Below, one piece after another: positions 43,627 through 52,430 of a stretch of DNA of 64,000 nt. Below the pieces are notes generated by a model. That model was given only the letters and a program-made list of their open reading frames with translations. It had not been told where the DNA came from and made no database searches. Made by a program: the position numbers and the translations under genes. The stretch lies in the NCBI RefSeq assembly GCF_030283145.1, contig NZ_JASNWE010000004.1:1-64000 (forward strand). Reading direction: 5' to 3'. This DNA is from Actinomadura xylanilytica. GTDB lineage: Bacteria; Actinomycetota; Actinomycetes; Streptosporangiales; Streptosporangiaceae. Position 1 is the first letter of the stretch. Every line of letters starts with the position of its first letter.

Positions 43627-44451
43627 TCAGCCGCCGTTGACGTCGTCGCCGTGCTCGCCGAGCGGATCGCGCGGGCTCGCCCGGACGGTCTCCAGGCGCG
43701 GATCGTCCAGCAGCTCGGCGACCAGCGCGGCGGAACCGCCCACGTACGTCGAGTCCAGTTCGATGTCGGTCGCCGCGCACCACGCCCGGTCGGCGGGCCA
43801 GAATACGTTCGGGGACTGCTGGAAGAAGTATCCGGGCCCCCGGTCTCCGATCTCCGACGCCGCCGCCAGCGGTCCGGCCAGCAGCAGGTGGTCGCGCCAG
43901 GGGAGGCGCACCCGCGGGCCGTCCAGCAGCTCGCGCGGCGGCGCCGGGAGCGGCGGCGGCGCCGGGTCACGGGACGGCGGAGGGCCGCCGGGCTCCGCCG
44001 ACTCGGCCCGGAGAACGCCGGTGGCGGGCGAGCCGCCGAGCCAGCCCCAGCCCTCCCAGATGCAGAACAGGCAGTCGTCCGCCCGGCCGGTGTGCCGGGC
44101 GAGCACCGCGCACAGCGCTCTGAGCTGAGGCGCCGCCAGGGTTCCCCGGGCGGGCGGCTCGTCCCAGGGAGCGGGGTCGTCCGGCGTCCCGCGCCGCAGG
44201 GCCGCCAGCGCGCGGAACTGGACGCGCGGATGGATCGCGCCCCCGGCCCAGGACGCCGCGGCGTCCCACCGCACAGGTCCGCCGTCCGCGTCCTCGGCCG
44301 GATGCAGCACGCGCGCGTACGCCTCGAAGCAGGCGGGCAGCAGGGCCGCGACCACCGACGCGTCTCCGGTCACCTCCCGTTCGAGCCAGACCGCCCGCGA
44401 GGTGTCGGTCAGCGGGCGGGGCGGACCGGGCGGCACGGAGTCTCGGTCCAC
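43627..44451 (-). CDS. Hypothetical actinobacterial protein
   Basis: 274 aa from GTG/ATG 44451. No signal or membrane helix. Trp-rich motifs (LFCIWEGWGWLGG, FQQSPNVFWPADRAWCAATD, DLDSTYVGGS-like DIELDSTYVGGSAALVAELL) mark a family of uncharacterised actinobacterial proteins that I recognise only by these patterns. A Pro-rich loop lies near the middle. Its start is 3 bp after the stop of the upstream XRE/ricin-like gene on the same strand, so they form a two-gene operon. Confidence 0.7.
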   Translation of the reverse strand: MDRDSVPPGPPRPLTDTSRAVWLEREVTGDASVVAALLPACFEAYARVLHPAEDADGGPVRWDAAASWAGGAIHPRVQFRALAALRRGTPDDPAPWDEPPARGTLAAPQLRALCAVLARHTGRADDCLFCIWEGWGWLGGSPATGVLRAESAEPGGPPPSRDPAPPPLPAPPRELLDGPRVRLPWRDHLLLAGPLAAASEIGDRGPGYFFQQSPNVFWPADRAWCAATDIELDSTYVGGSAALVAELLDDPRLETVRASPRDPLGEHGDDVNGG

Positions 44452-44454
44452 GTG

Positions 44455-45423
44455 TCATTCCTCCGCAGTCAGATAGAACGTGAAGTCGGCCGGACGTTTC
44501 GCGGCCCGCGCCCACCCGTCGGGCCGCTTCGCGCCGAGCAGCGCCCGGCTGCCCGGATCGGCGGCCGGGCGCAGGACGAGCCGGGCGGGCAGCCAGCTAT
44601 GCCGTTCCCCCGGCATGGGCGCGACGAACATCCGCTGCGCGCGTTCGAACGGCTCGCACGCGCTCATGCGGAGAACGCTCCCGGACGCGGTGGGGTCGAC
44701 GGTCATGCATTCGGCGTCCGCTTTCGAGCGAGCCGCCTGGATCCGGTAGAAGCCGTCGAACCGTTCGAAATAGAAGCGCTGCTCCGGAACGGCGCGGCAG
44801 TCCTCCTGGATGAGGTGGACCCGCCGCTCCCCGCCGTCCCGTAGTCCGACGCACCCTCCGGACGGCCCGGTGTGGATCCGGTACCAGCCCGCGCCGACGC
44901 CGCCGCTCGTGATCGCGCGCGGACGTTCCGGCCGCGCCGTCTCCGCCCTGATCGTCGGAATGCTCCCGGCAGTGCACGCCAGGACGGCCACCCCCGCCGC
45001 GACCGCTCGCGCGAGCAGCCGCCGCTCACGCCCCTTCCGTGCCCCGGGCCCGGGCCCGCCCGTACCGGCGACCGCGTCCCTCCGCAGGTCCGGCGGCAGG
45101 TCCCCCGCAGCAGCTGGTGAAGCGGTCGCCTGGCCGGTCGCGCCGCCCATGGCGATCCGCCGCCGCGCCGCGATCCACACCTCCACGGTCGCGTCGTCGC
45201 CTCCGCAGGCCCGAACGAACGCCGCCAGCAACGGCTCAGCCGGAAGCGAACCGCGCCGCAGGGCCGTGGCCAGTGTGCTGGGCGGCAGGTGGTCTCCGCG
45301 CCGCGCAGCGCGGCGGGCCAGCTCACGGTAGGAGAGTCCGGACCACGCCTTCAGCCGGCAGGCCGCGCCGACCAGCTCCGCAGCGGTCAGGGCATGCCGC
45401 GGCGTCGGCCGCGCGTCAGTCAT
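44455..45423 (-). CDS. XRE-type HTH protein with membrane helix and C-terminal trefoil-like domain
   Basis: About 322 aa (ATG 45423 or 45426). Residues 10-80 contain a helix-turn-helix of the actinobacterial XRE sort (LKAWSGLSYRELARRAARRG, then PPSTLATALRRGSLPAEPLL, FVRACGGDD). A single membrane helix at about 140-158 (LLARAVAAGVAVLACTAGSI) follows. The C-terminal 160 residues (GWYRIHTGPSGGCVGLRDGG, RFYFERFDGFYRIQAARSKA) resemble a ricin-type beta-trefoil or carbohydrate-binding domain outside the cell. Such one-component membrane regulators could couple an external ligand to transcription. First gene of an operon with the downstream hypothetical. Confidence 0.75.
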   Translation of the reverse strand: MTDARPTPRHALTAAELVGAACRLKAWSGLSYRELARRAARRGDHLPPSTLATALRRGSLPAEPLLAAFVRACGGDDATVEVWIAARRRIAMGGATGQATASPAAAGDLPPDLRRDAVAGTGGPGPGARKGRERRLLARAVAAGVAVLACTAGSIPTIRAETARPERPRAITSGGVGAGWYRIHTGPSGGCVGLRDGGERRVHLIQEDCRAVPEQRFYFERFDGFYRIQAARSKADAECMTVDPTASGSVLRMSACEPFERAQRMFVAPMPGERHSWLPARLVLRPAADPGSRALLGAKRPDGWARAAKRPADFTFYLTAEE

Positions 45424-45441
45424 CATCGAGCCCCCGAGCAA

Positions 45442-45750
45442 TCAATGACGAACGTTTCCCCGAGCGCCGCGGCACCCGAGGGCGTCGTCGAACCGCGGCG
45501 CCACCGACGACGCTCTAGGCAAGTATCACCGAACGCGAAGCGCGACCGCAGGGCCTGTGAACGGAATCACGACCGTCTGACCATAACCGGACACGCCAGA
45601 ACCATATGCCCGCTCCGGACGTCGTGGCCTACATCGATTAATCCGCTATTTGCCTTCGAACGGGGTGACCGATCTCCTCCGAACGAAAATGGTCGTCGCC
45701 AAGCGCAAGGCCAGTCACAACAACACAGCGGCTGATCATGCGACGAAAAC
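45442..45750. other. Intergenic, no gene recognised
   Basis: Upstream of the XRE/ricin operon; must carry its promoter. GC content falls toward the IS relic at 45.8 kb. Confidence 0.4.
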
Positions 45751-45872
45751 TCATCCTACGGCGACCATTCCGACATGCTTTATAGGACGATCACAACCGA
45801 GATCTAATGGGATTTTACCGCCGTGATCGATTCGGACAGCGAGGATTTTCGAGGCGCGCTCGATGGTGCGCC

Positions 45873-46221
45873 TCTCGATTAATGAGTTACGTGACCTGAA
45901 CTGTGGTAATGCAGCGTGATGGTATTCGTTGATCACGCCCGTGACGACAGGCCTTCGCCGGATGGATCGCAGGTCGTTGAGTTCATATGGCCCCTGGACG
46001 GGGCAGAGCTTTGGTGTCCGGGGGACGTTGGTTTCGGGCTTGTGTGACCAGTGACCCTGCAGTGGTCCAGTCACTCTCCCGACACCAGGAGCCCTAAAGC
46101 TTTGAAGACCCCATCGAACGCGGCGATGAAGACCGGATCGCGGTCGTTCCACTACGGGCGACGAGGTCACGGTGCCGGCGCAGGATCCTCGCCGGAGTGA
46201 CCGGGAAGATCCCCGCAGCAC
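45873..46221 (-). pseudogene. IS3/IS481-like transposase remnant, mostly deleted
   Basis: The element end CTCGATTAATGAGTT at 45873 is followed on the minus strand by the transposase C-terminus (YELNDLRSIRRRPVVTGVIN, EYHHAA) and, further up, a scrap of the catalytic region (FIAAFDGVFKALGLL at about 46105-46140). Same family as the relics at 28.4 and 34.7 kb. It also lacks the third-acid segment. Confidence 0.75.
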
Positions 46222-46407
46222 AAAGACCAGCTCACAGCACGAAGGGGATTTCCGAGCGGTACACCCATCAGATCACTTAGTTGAGCTGCAATGATATGCG
46301 TTCCGACATCATTCAGTGAGTGATATCAATATTGGACAGAAGTCGTCGCGCAGTGATCGAGTGACCGCATGATCAAGTTTTCTTCCCGAACCTGGCACGG
46401 GGCGGCT

Positions 46408-47052
46408 TCAGTCGTCGCGCCCGGCGCCGCGATCGGGTGCGCTCATGTCCCCCGTCCTGGGCGTGCCATCGGCAAGCCCATAGCGCAGGTACACGGTGCC
46501 CTTCGGACCGGCTACCGGCGATTCGAGGAGTGTGACGTTCGTGGGCACCGCGCCACCGTCGAACACCTTCTTCCCGACACCGAGCACGACCGGGTGCACC
46601 CAGAGGTCGAGACGGTCGAAGAGCTTCTCGCGCATGAGGGTCTGCACCAAGTTCAGGCTCCCGACGACCTTCACGTGCTCGTGCCGGTCACGGATCTCGC
46701 GGACCGCGCCGGCCAGGTCCGGGCCGAGCTGTGTGGACCCGGACCACGACAGGTCGGGCCTGCCGCGGGAGGCCACGTACTTCGGGACGCTGTTGAAGAG
46801 CGTGGCGATCTCGTTGTCCTCGCCGCCCTCCTGGGACGGCCAGTAGGCGGCGAAGATGTCATACGTCCGCCGGCCGAGCAGGAGGGCGTCCGTACCCTCG
46901 TACGCGGCACCGATCTGCGCCCCGGCGACCTCGTCCAGCAGCGGCGCCTGCCAGCCGCCGAACGGGAACCCCACCGGGTCCTCGTCGGGGCCGCCGGGCG
47001 CCTGCCCGACGAGATCGAGGGTTGCGAAGAGCTCGATGTGGATGAGGCCCAT
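46408..47052 (-). CDS. Dihydrofolate-reductase-like (RibD C-terminal) protein
   Basis: 214 aa from ATG 47052 (MGLIHIELFATLDLVGQAPG). Shows the RibD_C/DHFR-like Rossmann fold pattern: ALLLGRRTYDIFAAYWPSQE, VPKYVASRGRPDLSWSGSTQ, HVKVVGSLNLVQTLMREKLF, DRLDLWVHPVVLGVGKKVFD. These NADPH-binding reductases act on unidentified pterin- or flavin-like substrates; catalytic proof is lacking. Stand-alone, cytosolic. Position between an IS relic and the Wadjet operon gives no functional hint. Confidence 0.88.
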   Translation of the reverse strand: MGLIHIELFATLDLVGQAPGGPDEDPVGFPFGGWQAPLLDEVAGAQIGAAYEGTDALLLGRRTYDIFAAYWPSQEGGEDNEIATLFNSVPKYVASRGRPDLSWSGSTQLGPDLAGAVREIRDRHEHVKVVGSLNLVQTLMREKLFDRLDLWVHPVVLGVGKKVFDGGAVPTNVTLLESPVAGPKGTVYLRYGLADGTPRTGDMSAPDRGAGRDD

Positions 47053-47160
47053 GTCTTACTCCCGATGAGTCGGTCGTCTCAGTCGGGAGGTAGACCTGCG
47101 GGCGCCGGCAGACTCATCGCAGTGACGGCACCCAGCCTCATACTCGTCGACCGTGTGCTG

Positions 47161-47200
47161 CTCGATCATTGAGTTATGTGGTCTGAGCTGGGGTCATGCG
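47161..47200. repeat. Solo end of the IS3/IS481-like family inside jetD stop
   Basis: CTCGATCATTGAGTTATGTGG then TCTGAGC matches the ends at 28391 and 45873 over about 40 bp. On the minus strand it supplies the last eight or so codons (MTPAQTT) and the TAA stop of jetD. Confidence 0.75.
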
Positions 47201-48421
47201 AGGAAATCTCATGGAGACGTCCAGCAGCCGGGTTGCGGCGTGGGCGAGGGGAATGGCCTCCTGTTCGATCCGGCGGAACGGGGTGGGGCCGGCGGTTGCG
47301 ATGGTGTCGTAGGCGGTCGCCTCAGCTTCGGTGAGGTGCGACAGGGTCACCGAGGAGGACTTGATGGGGCGACCCGCCTTGTCATGGTTCACCCCGTGCT
47401 GGGCGTAGCGGTGCAGGTCGCCGGCGTCCATCAGGATCGAGGCGACCGGTTTCGGTGGCGCCTCGTCCGGTGCGGGCTCGGCCAGCGCGGCGCGGAACCG
47501 GTCGAGGATCGCGTATCCGTCCGCGTCGATGTCTCCCCAGTAGACGACGTGGTCCGCAGCGTGGATCCAGGGCACGTTCGCGAGCAGGGCCGCGGCCGCC
47601 TTGCCGCCGCCCTCGACCACGATCGTGTCCCGCACCGGTGGGAACCAGAGCCGGGAGTCGCGGTTCTCGACGACGAGAACGATCCGCGGCTGGTAGGCGA
47701 TGTCGTGCGTGTCGCCGGTGGTCCAGGCGTCATGCCTGCGGCGGCCCGACGCGGCGTGGTCGGGGTCGACGTAGGTCAGGTGCAGCACGGCCGGCCGGGA
47801 CCGGACCTCGTCCCGGACATCGCGTCCGGCGACGTCGCGCAGCAACGCGCCATGGGTGTCGAGCCACTTGGTGTGCATGCCGGGGACCGGGAGTTGACGC
47901 GCGGTCCATGCGCCCGCGTCCGGGTGCCGACGCAGCCAGGTCACCGCGCTGAGCAGTACCTCGGTGTCGTCGGCTCCGAGCTGGTAGGCGGCCCGGACGG
48001 TGGCCGGGGTGAGGACCGCGCCGATGGACCGCAGCGACGACGCGCGCGCGCGGGCGCGGGCGACGTCCACGGTCGGCGGTTCGGTTCCGGAGACCAGGGC
48101 GACGGCGGCGTCCAGGTCCGCGACGAGCGTGGTGGGGTAGTCGTTCGTCACGCCCTGGACGGACATCGGCTTGCGGACGATCACCACGCCCGCGGGGTGC
48201 CGGTCGGCGAACTCACGCCAGCGCATGTACCACTCATGCCAGGGGGCGGGCCCGATCCGCGCCACCGCGCTACCGGTCGACACGCCGGGGCGGAGCGGGA
48301 CGGAGAACGTGACCGGGTCGCCGACGCCGAGGTCGGCGCACACGGCTGCCGCCCACTTCCGGTGGACCATGCGGCGGAGCGACTCGACCGCGTCGGCCGG
48401 GCTGATCAGTCGGGGGGTCAT
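47174..48421 (-). CDS. jetD: Wadjet nuclease subunit JetD (DUF3322-DUF2220)
   Basis: 415 aa. ATG 48421 overlaps the jetC stop by 4 bp (ATGA); upstream in-frame codons lie inside jetC. The N-terminal DUF3322 region (RMVHRKWAAAVCADLGVGDP, PWHEWYMRWREFADRHPAGV) is followed by a Toprim-type DUF2220 nuclease domain: VLVVENRDSRLWFPP with the catalytic Glu (about 251), and VVYWGDIDADGYAILDRFRA with the Asp pair (about 297-299). JetD cleaves DNA after JetABC loop extrusion on small circular DNA, giving plasmid immunity. The C-terminus (RRIEQEAIPLAHAATRLLD) is intact to near its usual end, then runs into an IS end that provides the final codons. Confidence 0.95.
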   Translation of the reverse strand: MTPRLISPADAVESLRRMVHRKWAAAVCADLGVGDPVTFSVPLRPGVSTGSAVARIGPAPWHEWYMRWREFADRHPAGVVIVRKPMSVQGVTNDYPTTLVADLDAAVALVSGTEPPTVDVARARARASSLRSIGAVLTPATVRAAYQLGADDTEVLLSAVTWLRRHPDAGAWTARQLPVPGMHTKWLDTHGALLRDVAGRDVRDEVRSRPAVLHLTYVDPDHAASGRRRHDAWTTGDTHDIAYQPRIVLVVENRDSRLWFPPVRDTIVVEGGGKAAAALLANVPWIHAADHVVYWGDIDADGYAILDRFRAALAEPAPDEAPPKPVASILMDAGDLHRYAQHGVNHDKAGRPIKSSSVTLSHLTEAEATAYDTIATAGPTPFRRIEQEAIPLAHAATRLLDVSMRFPRMTPAQTT

Positions 48422-51400
48422 GCGTCGGGAACCGCGACGATGGCTTTCGCCCATGACCGTCCCTCGGTGTTCTTGAGGATCAGGTATTCCGCGTCCACGT
48501 GGGGTTCGATCGCGCTGTGCTTGTCGTTGGGGGCGCCGATGACGAGTTGGAAGCCCAGCCCGCGCCATGCCCCGATGGCCCGGCCGGTGAAGTGCGCGTC
48601 CGCCTTGATCAGCGCCTCGTCGAGGAAGACGGGGGCGTAGCGGGGGCGTTCGGCGCCCGCGTCGCCCAGCTGGTAGCGCAGCGCGGCGCCGACGATGAAC
48701 GCGACCAGTTCCTGGGACTCACCGCCGGACTTCTCCCCGATGTGGTCGTAGACCGCGACATGCTCGCCGGCGAGGTCGCGCTTCTCCGCGCTGATCCGGA
48801 CATGGTTGCGCACGTCGATCAGGTCGGCGAAATCAGGCGCGGTGCGGCGGATTCGGTCAATCACCTTGACCATCCGGAGGTAGGCGCGTTCCCGGTCGGC
48901 GTCCGAGGCCGCCTTGTCGATGACGGCACGGACGTCGCGCAGCTCCTTGCGGAACCTGCCGCGCACCGCGGAGTGGCTCTCCTGCGGGTCGATGCGCAGC
49001 CGGTGGCCGTCGTCGGCGAACGGCAGTTCGGCGAGGATGCGGTTGACCGGGTCGATCCGGTCGCGAATCTCCCGGACGGCGGCGGCGAGCTCGCTGTCCA
49101 GACTGGTCAGGTCGTTGCCGGAGAGTTTGAGCAGGCTGTCGCGCCACTCGTTCTCCAGCTCGTGCAGGCCGCTGGTCTCCAGGTCGGTGAGCAGGCGGTC
49201 GAAGTCGCGGTAGGAAGCGTCCGGTTCGGTGCCGAGGTTCGGGTTCGGCCAGCGCTCGACGAACGTCGAGAACGTCTCGTGCAGCGCCTTCCGCGACCGG
49301 CTGATCGACTCCTCCGCCGACTTTCGGTCGTCGTGCATCCGTTCGACGCCGCGCCGGTGCGCGGCGTCGAACTCCCCCAGCGCCGTCGCGGGGTCGGCGC
49401 CGTCCTGAGCATCGTCGAACAGCTCCGCGAGGTACTCCCGGTGTTCGCGGCTCACCTCGGTGCCGGTCGCCGCGGCGGTGTCGAGTGCCCGCTGAGCGCC
49501 GTCCACCCCGTCGACGATCGATTCCCATGAGCTGCCGAGCCGCTCAACCTCCTTCTTCTGTCCGCCGATGCGCTCGGTCAGCCCGGCGAACCGTTGCCGG
49601 AGCTCCTCCGACTCCCGCTGCAGCCGGTCGATCTCCGGGTTGCCCGCGCGGACCTCGGTGATGACTCGCTCCCAGCGGTCCCGTTCGGCGGCGACCGACT
49701 CGACGTCCACCTGGTCCCAGGACAGTTCGGTCACGGTCTGGTAGGCGGTGCGCCTCTCTTCGAACAAGTTGAGGGCCTGCTCCGCCTTCGTCGCCTCCTC
49801 GAGGGCGTCATCATGACGTTTCCGGGCGGCGTCGATCCGGGTGCCGAGGTCGGCGAGCAGCCTGGCATTGGTGAATCCCAGCAGGTTGGCCCGGCCGTGA
49901 CCGCCGTGCGCGCCCCGGCCGCGCTGCGACGTCTGGCCGGTGATCGTGAGCGCCTTGGGGTACTGCACCAGCAGTCTGGGCGCCTCGACGCAGACGAAGT
50001 CGAACCCGCGGGCGAGTTCGCTCTTGAGCCAGGCGGTGAACGGCGACGGCCGGTAGTCGAGCCGGCCGGGGAGCGTCTTGTCGTTCAGCCCGACCTCGTC
50101 GCGCATACCGGTGCGGACGCCTTCGAACTGGATGCGCCGGGCGACGGGCACCGCGTTGATCGCCTCGCGGAACGCGTTCAGCCGGCCGATGTCGATCAGC
50201 ATCCGGGTGGCGAACCCGCCGAGCGCCAGGTTGAACGCCTCCCGCCACGGCTCGAACTCCGTGCGCACCTCGATCAGTTCGCCGACGAACGGCAGGTCGT
50301 CCGGGGTGAGCCCGGCGGCGTCGGCCAGTCGGTCGCGGGCGGCGTGCAGGTCAGTGGGGATGTTGCCGCGGCGGGCCTTGACCGCGCTGTGCTCGGCGCG
50401 CAGCCCGGCCAGATCGCGTCCGGCGGCCTTGCTTTCCGTGGTCGCCTCGGCGAACTCGTTCTGGGCGGTCCTCCTGGCGTCGGAGTCGGCCAGCGCCCGG
50501 TGCGCCGTGTCGACCAACGCGGCGAAGTCCTGGCCGGTCGACACGGTGGCGCCGACGGTGCCCAGGACGCGGTCCAACCGCTTCCGTGCGCGTTCGACGT
50601 CGGCCAGCCGCTGTTCCGCTCCACGGATCTCCCGGCGCGCGGTGTCCAGCCGGTCGCCGCCGGAGGCGCGCAAGGTGTCGAGCACCGCGTCCCGCTGGGA
50701 CTCCGCCGCCTTGATCAGCGCGGCTGTCTCCTTCACCTCCTCCTCGGCCCGGCGGCGCCGTCCGGTCAGGTCCCGCTCGGCCGCGCGCAACAGGTCGAGC
50801 CGACGTTCATGCCGCCACAGCGCCGCGGGGGACATCGGGTCGGTGAACGATCCGACAGCGTCGATGACCCGCAACCGTGTCACCGCGCGGTCGATGGTGT
50901 CCCGGTGGCCGCGGATCGGAGCCAGGGCCCGCACCTGCCGGCGGGCGGTGATCATCCGGTCCCGGGTGCCGGACAGCTCGTCGAACTGCTGCACCACCTC
51001 GTCCGCCGTGACCAGGGTGGACGGCTCCTCCAGGACCATCGTCTTGTACAGCGCGTCGACGGTGGTGATCTGCTGACCGGCCTGGATCCTGCCGAGCAGC
51101 CCGACCGCCTTGTGCCCGTCCCCGGCGGCGCCGATGCCCAGTGTGGTGTGCAGCCGGGCGGTGAAGTCCCGGTCGGTGCCGAAGCAGGTCACGCCCGTCG
51201 CGGTGACCGCGGTGTGGGCGAACCTGGTGCCCGCGGGGTCGTCCAGCTCACGCAGATCGTAGGCGTCGTCCTTGGTGGCGCGGACCTGGACGACGTCGTC
51301 GAGGGCGCGCGCCGACGCCGGCACGTACCAGGCCCGGAGCGCGGTGAACACCGCACCGCTCCGGTCGGCCCACGTCATCGCGATCGCCGACCAGGTGTCG

Positions 51401-51762
51401 CGGCCGTCCCCGCGCAGCACCCGCGACCTCGTCTCACCGCCCGCCCGTGACTCGTCGAGCTTCCCGCGCGCGTAGGAGAGGATGTTGCGCTGGTCCTTGC
51501 CCCGGGGCCGACCGACCACCCCGCCGTTGGACGCCCCGTTGAACGGCGTGGTGTGCGGCATCAGCAACGCGATATAGGAGTCCATCAGCGTCGACTTGCC
51601 CGACCCGGAACCGCCACTGAACAGGGTCGCGCCGGGAGCGAACCGGACGCGGTGATACCCGTCGTAGCCGCCCCAGTTGACCAACTGCAGGTCCCGCGCC
51701 ACCCACTGCTGCCCCCGCGATGCCGCCGGGATCAACCCGAACAGCGTGTCGACCATGCTCAT
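48418..51762 (-). CDS. jetC: Wadjet SMC-like ATPase JetC
   Basis: 1,114 aa. ATG 51762 overlaps the jetB stop by 4 bp. MukB/MksB-type SMC: Walker A FSGGSGSGKSTLMDS (51-58), two long coiled coils (about 250-480 and 640-900), a hinge near 500-600 (LPFVGELIEVRTEFEPWREA, GFATRMLIDIGRLNAFREAI), ABC signature GEKSGGESQE (about 1009-1018), and Walker B PVFLDEALIKAD (about 1046). It dimerises and, with JetA and JetB, extrudes DNA loops to sense small circular plasmids. Third gene of the tightly overlapped jetABCD operon. All ATPase motifs look intact. Confidence 0.96.
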   Translation of the reverse strand: MSMVDTLFGLIPAASRGQQWVARDLQLVNWGGYDGYHRVRFAPGATLFSGGSGSGKSTLMDSYIALLMPHTTPFNGASNGGVVGRPRGKDQRNILSYARGKLDESRAGGETRSRVLRGDGRDTWSAIAMTWADRSGAVFTALRAWYVPASARALDDVVQVRATKDDAYDLRELDDPAGTRFAHTAVTATGVTCFGTDRDFTARLHTTLGIGAAGDGHKAVGLLGRIQAGQQITTVDALYKTMVLEEPSTLVTADEVVQQFDELSGTRDRMITARRQVRALAPIRGHRDTIDRAVTRLRVIDAVGSFTDPMSPAALWRHERRLDLLRAAERDLTGRRRRAEEEVKETAALIKAAESQRDAVLDTLRASGGDRLDTARREIRGAEQRLADVERARKRLDRVLGTVGATVSTGQDFAALVDTAHRALADSDARRTAQNEFAEATTESKAAGRDLAGLRAEHSAVKARRGNIPTDLHAARDRLADAAGLTPDDLPFVGELIEVRTEFEPWREAFNLALGGFATRMLIDIGRLNAFREAINAVPVARRIQFEGVRTGMRDEVGLNDKTLPGRLDYRPSPFTAWLKSELARGFDFVCVEAPRLLVQYPKALTITGQTSQRGRGAHGGHGRANLLGFTNARLLADLGTRIDAARKRHDDALEEATKAEQALNLFEERRTAYQTVTELSWDQVDVESVAAERDRWERVITEVRAGNPEIDRLQRESEELRQRFAGLTERIGGQKKEVERLGSSWESIVDGVDGAQRALDTAAATGTEVSREHREYLAELFDDAQDGADPATALGEFDAAHRRGVERMHDDRKSAEESISRSRKALHETFSTFVERWPNPNLGTEPDASYRDFDRLLTDLETSGLHELENEWRDSLLKLSGNDLTSLDSELAAAVREIRDRIDPVNRILAELPFADDGHRLRIDPQESHSAVRGRFRKELRDVRAVIDKAASDADRERAYLRMVKVIDRIRRTAPDFADLIDVRNHVRISAEKRDLAGEHVAVYDHIGEKSGGESQELVAFIVGAALRYQLGDAGAERPRYAPVFLDEALIKADAHFTGRAIGAWRGLGFQLVIGAPNDKHSAIEPHVDAEYLILKNTEGRSWAKAIVAVPDA

Positions 51763-52430
51763 CGCGCGACCTCGTTCTGTTCCCGCAGCCACTGGTTCAG
51801 TTCGGTGAGCTTCTCGGTGCTCAGCACGACCTCGACCAGCGGCGTGATCCGGTACCGGCCCGCGGACTCCTCCGCGAGCAGGCCCTCGGTGACCAGCCGC
51901 TGCACCGCGTTGCGGATCTCGCGCTGGCCGCGGGCAAGGTTGTGATCGTCGGGATCGAAATAGGTCAGCACGGTCTGTTCCAGCTCTTCGATGTCGACCC
52001 GCGCGGACGTCTCGCCGGTGCCGCGCTCCCGCTGGAACACGGTCCGCAGGTGGACCAGCACCAGGGTCTCGGCCCGGTTGTAGGGGTCGTCCTTCAGCAG
52101 GATCGGGACGTCCAGTTCCGCCGAGCGCACCTGCTGCTTGTAGGCGATGCCCCGGTCGTGATCAACCACGAGCCGGACGAACAGGTCGTGCAATCGCGAC
52201 TCGATGATCTGCTGGTTCTCCAGCAGCGTGCGCCACTGCGCCGGGCTCTTCTCGGCCACCAGGAACCTGCGTTGCAGCAGCCGTACCAGCACCCGCCGCA
52301 CGTCCACGTCCAGCGTGCCCCTGTCACCGGCGAACAGTTCGGTCGGGTCGTCCTCCATCGGGACCGGCTCGATGAAGCCGGCCGCCGCGCCGGTCGACCA
52401 GCCGTCGTCCGCGCCGTCCGGTTCACTCAT
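51759..52430 (-). CDS. jetB: Wadjet subunit JetB (DUF4194)
   Basis: 223 aa. ATG 52430 (MSEPDGADDGWSTGAAAGFI) overlaps the end of jetA by 8 bp; a longer start at 52460 would lie deeper in jetA. MukE-like DUF4194 winged-helix protein: LVRLLQRRFLVAEKSPAQWR, LLENQQIIESRLHDLFVRLV and a C-terminal winged helix (IRNAVQRLVTEGLLAEESAG, RYRITPLVEVVLS). It bridges the kleisin JetA and the JetC heads. The order JetA-JetB-JetC-JetD is the standard type I Wadjet order. Confidence 0.95.
   Translation of the reverse strand: MSEPDGADDGWSTGAAAGFIEPVPMEDDPTELFAGDRGTLDVDVRRVLVRLLQRRFLVAEKSPAQWRTLLENQQIIESRLHDLFVRLVVDHDRGIAYKQQVRSAELDVPILLKDDPYNRAETLVLVHLRTVFQRERGTGETSARVDIEELEQTVLTYFDPDDHNLARGQREIRNAVQRLVTEGLLAEESAGRYRITPLVEVVLSTEKLTELNQWLREQNEVAR

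Noticed and set aside
47153..48640. 495-codon plus-strand frame opposite jetD
   Set aside because: Antisense of jetD; composition-driven.
49594..51450. Long plus-strand frame of about 618 codons across jetC
   Set aside because: Antisense shadow of the jetC coding region caused by high third-position GC; no domain, biased composition.
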